Part shown: piece by piece, positions 14,664-19,502 of the stretch | Position numbering within the stretch: the first letter of the stretch is position 1 | How the letters are laid out: every line of letters begins with the position of its first letter | NCBI GenBank assembly: GCA_017474705.1 | Contig: JAFVHC010000203.1 | Location: 1-19,502, forward strand | Length of the DNA: 19,502 bases | Source of the DNA: Bacillota bacterium | Lineage (GTDB): Bacteria; Bacillota; Clostridia; Lachnospirales; Bianqueaceae | Direction: 5' to 3' | The notes under the pieces: generated by a model | Seen by the model: the letters and a program-made list of their open reading frames with translations, nothing else | What the model was told of the DNA's origin: nothing | Database searches by the model: none | Program-made: the position numbers and the translations under genes

Positions 14664-14715
14664 GAGCATAAGATCCTCACGGCACAAGGTCAGTGAGGAT
14701 CCTATGCCCTTTTTG
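14664..14715 (+). terminator. Strong terminator after pheT
   Basis: GCATAAGATCCTCAC (14666-14680) pairs with GTGAGGATCCTATGC (14693-14707) with a single mismatch, followed by CCTTTTTG. The next gene starts only about 22 bases later and has no clear promoter of its own, so some read-through into it is likely. Confidence 0.9.
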
Positions 14716-14737
14716 TCTCTGAGAAAGGAGAGCCAGG

Positions 14738-15397
14738 ATGAAACTGGAGCGGATGGATGATTTCTTCGCCGCGCGGATTGATGGATATGACGAACATATG
14801 CGGCGGGATATCGAAGGGGCGTCTGCCTTCTACGCTTATACAGCATCTTCGCTGCCCAAAGAAGCAGATGCCGCCGTGCTAGACCTGGGCTGCGGGACAG
14901 GGTTGGAACTGGAGGCGTATTTTGCTTTGAATCCGACCGCGCAGATCACAGGGATCGATCTATCCGACGTCATGCTGCGGGAGCTGAAGGCTAAGTTCCC
15001 GGAAAAGAAGCTGACCTTGATCTGCAATTCCTATTTTGATGAGCCCTTCGGAGCAGCATGCTTCGACGCTGCGGTATCCGTGGAATCTCTGCATCATTTC
15101 ACGGCCGAGAAAAAAGCCGCGCTGTACGCGAAGCTGTACAATGCCCTGAAAAAGGGAGGCATCTTCATCCTGACTGACTATTTCGCGGAGTCTGAAGAAC
15201 TGGAAAAAGAGTATTTCCGGAATCTTGAAACATTGAAACGGGAACAGGGCATCGCTGATGACGCATTCTATCATTATGACACGCCCCTGTTGGTGGAGCA
15301 TGAGATGGAGCTTCTCAGAAAAGCGGGTTTCCCGGAAGTCGAACTGCTGCAGAAATGGGGTGAAAGTACGTACACCGTACGTGCAAAGAAATGTTGA
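14738..15397 (+). CDS. Class I SAM-dependent methyltransferase
   Basis: The protein has 219 residues with a Rossmann fold. Motif I is AVLDLGCGTGLELEAYF (about 46-62), the acidic residue that holds the ribose is in GIDLSD (D74), and FDAAVSVESLHHF (about 108-120) is the motif IV region. LYNALKKGGIFILTDYF follows, as in UbiE/Methyltransf_25 type enzymes. It should transfer a methyl group from S-adenosylmethionine to a small molecule; the substrate is unknown. AAAGGAG lies 7 bases before the start. It is the first gene of a tight plus-strand cassette and overlaps the next gene by a few bases. Confidence 0.88.
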   Translation: MKLERMDDFFAARIDGYDEHMRRDIEGASAFYAYTASSLPKEADAAVLDLGCGTGLELEAYFALNPTAQITGIDLSDVMLRELKAKFPEKKLTLICNSYFDEPFGAACFDAAVSVESLHHFTAEKKAALYAKLYNALKKGGIFILTDYFAESEELEKEYFRNLETLKREQGIADDAFYHYDTPLLVEHEMELLRKAGFPEVELLQKWGESTYTVRAKKC

Positions 15398-16095
15398 TGG
15401 TTAAAGATCAGAAGCGATCAAAAACGACAAGGGGCCGGAAATGGTTTCGAGGCGCGTTCATCTTCGTGCTGGTCATGGCGGTGCTCTGCTTTGCGGCACA
15501 TACGATCGTGGTCGTACAAGGTAAGGCGCACATTTTGGACTTGGAATGCGTTGACGGCCGTATCACATCCGGCCTTCCGGACCAGAAAACGGACTGCATC
15601 CTGATCCTCGGCGCCGGTCTGCAAAGCGATGGTACGCCCAGTCCGATGCTGCGGGAGCGGCTGGATATGGGTGCGGCTCTGTATGATTCGGGAGCTGCGG
15701 ACAAGATCCTGGTCTCCGGGGATAATGGGTCGAACCGATACGATGAAGTCGGGGCGATGGAGCGCTATCTTACGGAAGTGCTGCAAGTGCCGCAGGAGGA
15801 TATCGTCAAGGATCATGCCGGGTTCTGTACGTATGACAGCATGGTCCGGGCGAAGAAGGTCTTCTGTGTAGAGAGCGCCATCGTCGTTACACAGAAATAT
15901 CACCTGTTCCGCGCCTTATATATCGCGGAAAGGGTTGGATTCACAGCCTATGGTGCGGATGCCGAGCGGATCGCATACGGAGGCAAGTATTATCGTGAAG
16001 CAAGGGAATGCCTGGCAAGAGTCAAGGACTTCTTCGGCTGCCTGTTCCAGGTGAAGCCGAAATACCTGGGGGAGCAGATCCCCATCAAGGGATGA
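15391..16095 (+). CDS. SanA/YdcF-like DUF218 membrane protein
   Basis: The protein has 234 residues. A basic N-terminus (KRSKTTRGRKWFR) is followed by one transmembrane helix (about 20-42) and an external DUF218 domain. Typical family elements are DCILILGAGLQSDGTPSPMLRERLD (about 68-92), ILVSGDNG (106-113), the acidic NRYDEVGAMERYL, and IVVTQKYHLFRALYIAERVGF (about 164-184). SanA-type proteins affect envelope permeability and vancomycin sensitivity in enteric bacteria; here the role is unknown. The start overlaps the methyltransferase stop. ATG 15391 and ATG 15397 are both possible, and neither has a good ribosome site, which suggests translational coupling. Confidence 0.88.
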   Translation: MLMVKDQKRSKTTRGRKWFRGAFIFVLVMAVLCFAAHTIVVVQGKAHILDLECVDGRITSGLPDQKTDCILILGAGLQSDGTPSPMLRERLDMGAALYDSGAADKILVSGDNGSNRYDEVGAMERYLTEVLQVPQEDIVKDHAGFCTYDSMVRAKKVFCVESAIVVTQKYHLFRALYIAERVGFTAYGADAERIAYGGKYYREARECLARVKDFFGCLFQVKPKYLGEQIPIKG

Positions 16096-16107
16096 TCTGG
16101 AGGAGAT

Positions 16108-16773
16108 ATGTTTGATCTGAATCAGTATCTGGAGCAGCTGATCACAGAATGTGGAAAGGCTTTTGGTGACAGACTGTTATATGTCGGTCTGCAGGGCAGT
16201 TATCTGCGCGGTGAGGCGCATGAAAACAGCGATATAGATATCATGATCATTCTGGATCGGTTCTCTGTGCAGGATATGGACCGGTACCGAGAGATTCTGC
16301 AGCAGATCGGATACTATGACAAGTCCTGCGGTTTCATCTGCGGAAAAGATGAAATGATGCGCTGGAATCCGTTGGAGGTATGCCAGCTGAAGCATACGAC
16401 GAAGGATATACTTGGCGCTCTGGAGAACTATCTGCCTGCAGCGGACCGGGCGGATGAGATCGATTACGTCAAGGTAAGCTTAGGGAACTTATACCATGAA
16501 TTGTGTCACAGATACATCCATGGAGACCGAGAGAAGAATGTGCGGAAGTTCCGCGCCACCTGCAAGAACCTGTTCTTTTTGATCCAGAACCTGCACTACC
16601 TGGAGAGCGGTGCGTTCGTGGCCACGAAAAGAGAACTGAAAGAGCAAGTCTCGGGAAATGACCGTGCAGTTCTGGAAATGGCGGAACTGCCGGACGACTA
16701 TGATTTCGACGAAGCATTTGCGACCTTGTTCCGGTGGTGTCAGCAGGCGTTCCTGCGCTTGGAAAACCTATAA
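16108..16773 (+). CDS. Nucleotidyltransferase-domain protein
   Basis: The protein has 221 residues. The N-terminal half has the polymerase-beta type nucleotidyltransferase signature GSYLRGEAHENSDIDIMIIL. This is a G30-S31 pair followed by D42-x-D44, the metal-binding aspartates. The C-terminal half (about 110-221) is helical, with an EIDYVKVSLGNLYHELCHRYIHG segment. Proteins of this layout include antibiotic nucleotidyltransferases and MNT-type partners of HEPN toxins. No HEPN gene (R-x4-6-H motif) is next to it, so it is not an obvious MNT/HEPN pair. The substrate is unknown. GGAGGAG lies just upstream of the start, and the gene sits 12 bases after the SanA-like gene. Confidence 0.85.
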   Translation: MFDLNQYLEQLITECGKAFGDRLLYVGLQGSYLRGEAHENSDIDIMIILDRFSVQDMDRYREILQQIGYYDKSCGFICGKDEMMRWNPLEVCQLKHTTKDILGALENYLPAADRADEIDYVKVSLGNLYHELCHRYIHGDREKNVRKFRATCKNLFFLIQNLHYLESGAFVATKRELKEQVSGNDRAVLEMAELPDDYDFDEAFATLFRWCQQAFLRLENL

Positions 16774-16788
16774 GAAAGGGAAAAGACC

Positions 16789-18294
16789 ATGTTTGTCAGA
16801 AAAGAGTTTGAACGAGTCTCACCGGAAGAAGCCGGCGTTCGTCCGGAAGGGATCCTTGCGTTCCTGGACGATCTGGAAAGCGGTTATACCGAGATGCATG
16901 GTCTGATGATCATGCGGCACGATAAGGTCATCGCGGAAGGCTACTGGGCACCGTATGGGCCGGGCATCCCGCATATGTGCGCGTCTTTGACCAAGACCTA
17001 CATGGGTACGGCGATCGGCATCCTGATCTGTAAAGGCCTGTTGACGCTGGATACAGCGCTGAGTGTGATCTTTCCGGAATTTATCCCGGAAGAGCCTTCG
17101 GAATACTTCCCGGAGCTGACGATCCGCCACGTCCTGACCATGGGCAGCGGTATGACGGCCTTTCCCAAAATGGAAGGCGGCTGGGTGAAGAATTTCATGG
17201 CCATGCCCTTGGAGCATAAACCGGGCACATATTTCTGGTACAACAGTGTTGGATCCACCTTCCTCGGAAAAGTGGTCGAAAAACTGACCGGTAGGGACGT
17301 CTATACCTTCCTGGAAGAAGAACTCTTCCCCAAGATCGGCATCAATGGAAAGAACATCCTGCATGGGATCGCCCCGGCGGATGCGGACATGTGGGCCTGG
17401 CGCACGGTCTCGACCACCGAGGACAACCTGCGGTTGATGAAACTCTACAAAGACGGCGGTGTATGGGAAGGGGAACGGATCCTGCCGGAAGAGTTTGTGC
17501 GTCTGGCGACGACGAAGCAGATCGAAAATGATAATCATGGAGCCCGTGAGCGTGGTGAACTGGATGGCTGCGCGGGTTATGGATATCAGATGTGGATGTG
17601 CCAGCATCCCGGTGCCTATCGCGCGGATGGGGCCGCCGGACAGTTCTCCATCGTGATCCCGGACAAGGATATGATCGTAGCGATGAACCAGAACGCGCCG
17701 GGATCGAATCCGGCAAAAGCACTGAAGGCGGTCTGGGACATCCTGCTGCCCGCGGTCGTGGACGAAGAGATCGAAAAGGACGAGGCCTGCGCGGCGGCAT
17801 CTGAGAAACTGCGAAACAGGCTCAGGCACCTGACCATCGCCGCACCGGAATTCAGGCCTTACGCGGCAGGCAAAGAGACTGCCTCCGGCAAGTACCTGGT
17901 CAAGGACGGCAGCTTCGATCTGTACTGTCTGGGCATGTTCGCACCGGAAGCCGAGCCCGTGCGTCGTTTCGAGATCCGGTTCGGCGAGATGGAAGGTACG
18001 ATCCTTTGGGAAAGTGTCGACCATATGTCCTGTTGCCTGGAATTCGCTATGGACGGGACGAGGCGCTACAATCGTTTCCGTTCCCCATGGCAGTTCGCGA
18101 CACAGTGCTATGCCAACGGTGTCTGGGAATCCGACCATGTGTTCCGACTGGAGGAATTGTGGCCGGAAAACAACTCTCGTAAGGTACTGCGCTTCACTTT
18201 CGGGGACGGAACCTGTACCGTCAGCCAGATGAAAGGCGGCCTGCCGGGACAGCCGCTCCAGGAGTTCGTGACTGCAGCAGTGAAGGAGGTTTGA
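16789..18294 (+). CDS. Serine hydrolase, class C beta-lactamase family
   Basis: The protein has 501 residues and no signal peptide. The catalytic SxxK is in CASLTKTYMG (S66, K69). The second motif is Y151 in KPGTYFWYNSVGS, where Ser replaces the usual Asn. The third-strand region is DGAAGQFSIVIP at about 282-293. The hydrolase domain ends near residue 330. The remaining ~170 residues form a separate C-terminal domain, probably beta-rich (YLVKDGSFDLYCLGMF, RRFEIRFGEMEGTILW). Lack of a signal peptide argues against periplasmic beta-lactam resistance; an intracellular esterase or peptidase role is more likely. The gene follows the nucleotidyltransferase by 15 bases and overlaps or abuts the next gene. 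Confidence 0.9.
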   Translation: MFVRKEFERVSPEEAGVRPEGILAFLDDLESGYTEMHGLMIMRHDKVIAEGYWAPYGPGIPHMCASLTKTYMGTAIGILICKGLLTLDTALSVIFPEFIPEEPSEYFPELTIRHVLTMGSGMTAFPKMEGGWVKNFMAMPLEHKPGTYFWYNSVGSTFLGKVVEKLTGRDVYTFLEEELFPKIGINGKNILHGIAPADADMWAWRTVSTTEDNLRLMKLYKDGGVWEGERILPEEFVRLATTKQIENDNHGARERGELDGCAGYGYQMWMCQHPGAYRADGAAGQFSIVIPDKDMIVAMNQNAPGSNPAKALKAVWDILLPAVVDEEIEKDEACAAASEKLRNRLRHLTIAAPEFRPYAAGKETASGKYLVKDGSFDLYCLGMFAPEAEPVRRFEIRFGEMEGTILWESVDHMSCCLEFAMDGTRRYNRFRSPWQFATQCYANGVWESDHVFRLEELWPENNSRKVLRFTFGDGTCTVSQMKGGLPGQPLQEFVTAAVKEV

Positions 18295-18299
18295 CGGTG

Positions 18300-18851
18300 A
18301 TGGAGATCGTTTACTTGCCGAAAGAGCAGTGGAAGGGCAAGGACATTCCTTTAGAGACCAGAAACAACGAGTATTATGACGTGATCATCGATCCGCTGGA
18401 TCATGATGGCTGTCACATCTCACTAGTCAGGAAAATGGCAGAAGAGGAGATCGTCCATACCCCGGAGGAATATGACTTTCCTGATCGCTTATATCAAGAG
18501 TATTGGGAAAATGCGGAGGCCTATGGCGTGGTGGGCGAAGATGGGAGCCTCCTCGCCTGCATAGAAGTCTGCCCGGAAGAATGGTCCAACCGCATGCTGG
18601 TGACGGAGCTTTGGGTGTCAGAAGCTTTGCGCGGTCAAGGAGTCGGCCACCGGCTGATGGAAAAGGCCAAAGAGATCGCCATGCGGCAGAAGCGGCGTGC
18701 GATCATGCTGGAGACCCAATCCTGCAATACCAAGGCGATCGGTTTCTATCTGCATGAAGGGTTTGGACTGATCGGCCTGGATACCTGCTGCTATTCGAAT
18801 CACGATGTTGAGAACAGAGAAGTCAGGCTCAATCTGGGGTTATTTCTTTGA
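18300..18851 (+). CDS. GNAT family N-acetyltransferase
   Basis: The protein has 183 residues. The acetyl-CoA pyrophosphate loop is LRGQGVGHRLM (R111 to M120), preceded by the strand MLVTELWVSEA. A motif B region LETQSCNTKAIGFYLHEGFGLIG follows. The overall look is that of streptothricin-type or related acetyltransferases, but the substrate cannot be told. The start is uncertain: AGGAGG at 18284-18289 lies 10 bases before ATG 18300 and 7 before GTG 18297, both just after or overlapping the hydrolase stop at 18292-18294. An upstream in-frame TTG at 18291 is too close to the ribosome site. Confidence 0.88.
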   Translation: MEIVYLPKEQWKGKDIPLETRNNEYYDVIIDPLDHDGCHISLVRKMAEEEIVHTPEEYDFPDRLYQEYWENAEAYGVVGEDGSLLACIEVCPEEWSNRMLVTELWVSEALRGQGVGHRLMEKAKEIAMRQKRRAIMLETQSCNTKAIGFYLHEGFGLIGLDTCCYSNHDVENREVRLNLGLFL

Positions 18852-18899
18852 AACACCCCGGCGCGGGGCCAATCAGCACGAACAGTAAGGAAGAATGAT

Positions 18900-19366
18900 A
18901 TGGAGTTTCGTTTTGCGACGGAAAAGGATTGTACCTTGATCCTTGCTTTTATCCAGGAACTGGCCTCTTATGAAAAGATGACGGATCAGGTGGTCGCTAC
19001 AGAAGACCTGCTGCATGAATGGATCTTTGAAAAGCAGAAAGCGGAAGTGCTCTTTGTTTTAGAGGATGGAAAAGAGGTCGGTTTTGCCCTGTTCTTTCAT
19101 AACTTTTCCACGTTCCTCGGACGCGCCGGCATCTACCTGGAGGATCTTTTGGTCCTTCCTGCCTACAGAGGCAAAGGGTATGGCAAAGCGTTATTGAAGA
19201 AGTTGGCGCAGATCACAGTGGAACGAGGGTGCGGCCGCCTGGAATGGGCGTGCCTGGACTGGAACAAACCCAGCATCGATTTCTATACTCCATGGGTGCG
19301 GCTGTGATGGAGGATTGGACGACGTATCGCTTGAAGGGAGATACCCTGAAAAAAGCAGCAGAATGA
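18900..19366 (+). pseudogene. GNAT acetyltransferase (diamine N-acetyltransferase-like) with a frameshift near its end
   Basis: The open frame from ATG 18900 runs to TGA 19305-19307 (135 residues) and carries a full GNAT core. This includes FHNFSTFLGRAGIYLEDLLV, the acetyl-CoA loop YRGKGYG (89-95), and LEWACLDWNKPSIDFY (114-129). After Tyr129 the frame reads TPWVRL and stops. The next frame reads SMGAAVMEDWTTYRLKGDTLKKAAE and stops at 19364-19366, which is the C-terminus expected for this spermidine/spermine-acetyltransferase-like family (FYxxLGA...DWxxYRL). One base seems missing near 19287-19289. The intact protein would be about 155 residues. A sequencing error is an equally good explanation for the break. 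Confidence 0.82.
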
Positions 19367-19394
19367 GGCCTTCTCACGTGCTCAGGAAAAAAGG

Positions 19395-19423
19395 TTGCTT
19401 GTTTTATTGTTTTGCAGTACAAT
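19395..19423 (+). promoter_or_regulatory. Promoter for the gene at the right edge
   Basis: TTGCTT (19395-19400) and TACAAT (19418-19423) are spaced by 17 bases and placed about 50 bases before the ATG at 19473. Confidence 0.65.
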
Positions 19424-19472
19424 ATAGGGTACGAGTATCCAAACAGAAAAAACAGGGGGCTTAGGGTAGGAT

Positions 19473-19502
19473 ATGAAATACCGCAATCTGATCGGGGCGG
19501 TA
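19473..19502 (+). CDS. Start of an unidentified gene, cut by the window edge
   Basis: Ten codons are visible (MKYRNLIGAV). A purine-rich tract with GGGGG and GGGTAGG precedes the ATG, and a promoter lies about 50 bases upstream. The ribosome site spacing is not ideal, so the exact start is uncertain. The product cannot be recognised from ten residues. Confidence 0.5.
   Translation, partial: MKYRNLIGAV

Noticed and set aside
16108..16773. MNT/HEPN toxin-antitoxin module
   Set aside because: The nucleotidyltransferase signature is present, but neither neighbour shows a HEPN R-x4-6-H motif, and the protein is longer than minimal MNT antitoxins.
16819..18138. Minus-strand open frame of 439 residues opposite the serine hydrolase
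   Set aside because: It is a shadow of a gene with clear catalytic motifs, has no recognisable fold, and its sequence is rich in Arg, His and Gly.
18856..18868. CCCCG/CGGGG hairpin between the two acetyltransferase genes
   Set aside because: It is short, lacks a T-run and lies within a tight gene series, so it is not supported as a terminator.

Overview
The window looks like a chromosomal segment of a moderately GC-rich, low-to-medium-GC-type Bacillota (Firmicutes). The evidence is a Phe-specific T-box leader ahead of pheS-pheT, strong AGGAGG-type ribosome sites, TTGACA/TATAAT promoters, a family 1 sugar-binding lipoprotein, and small-protein and propeller families (DUF6472-like, DUF5711-like, CvpA) typical of gut Clostridia and Erysipelotrichia. 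Erysipelotrichia is my best guess from the PheS sequence style, but this is a low-confidence inference. No phage, integrase, transposase, rRNA, tRNA or CRISPR array is visible.

Layout. (1) 1-592: C-terminal part of an extracellular sugar-binding protein, followed by a strong terminator inside an unusually long hairpin. (2) 689-895: two copies of a composite double-hairpin repeat. (3) 998-2371: AzgA/PbuG-type purine permease with its own promoter, convergent with (4) a Kv-type potassium channel (3363-2419, minus) across a shared terminator. (5) 3495-5139: a small conserved protein and a MATE exporter. (6) 5246-7078: cytoplasmic glycoside hydrolase family 2 enzyme. (7) 7079-7422: AT-rich convergent intergenic region with eight copies or variants of TACCTGATT in both orientations, arranged as three nested inverted-repeat modules. 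(8) 10454-7423, minus strand: a four-gene operon of membrane-anchored propeller, CvpA-like protein, 58-residue four-cysteine protein and ROK sugar kinase. (9) 10497-10548: divergent promoters whose -35 boxes overlap. (10) 10555-14653: Phe T-box, a long perfect hairpin, three more copies of the composite repeat, pheS and pheT. (11) 14738-19366: a tight cassette of methyltransferase, SanA/YdcF-like protein, nucleotidyltransferase, class C beta-lactamase-like hydrolase and two GNAT acetyltransferases, the last frameshifted. (12) A promoter and the first ten codons of another gene at the right edge.

The coding content is mostly recognisable housekeeping and accessory functions. The least explained material is non-coding. 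One is a two-hairpin repeat family (five copies at two loci). Its stem sequences change in a compensatory way between copies, while its GA-rich internal loops stay almost constant. Three of these copies lie inside the untranslated leader of pheST, downstream of the T-box terminator. The other is the TACCTGAT inverted-repeat cluster at 7083-7355. These two are the best candidates here for something undescribed; their function is not determined by this sequence.
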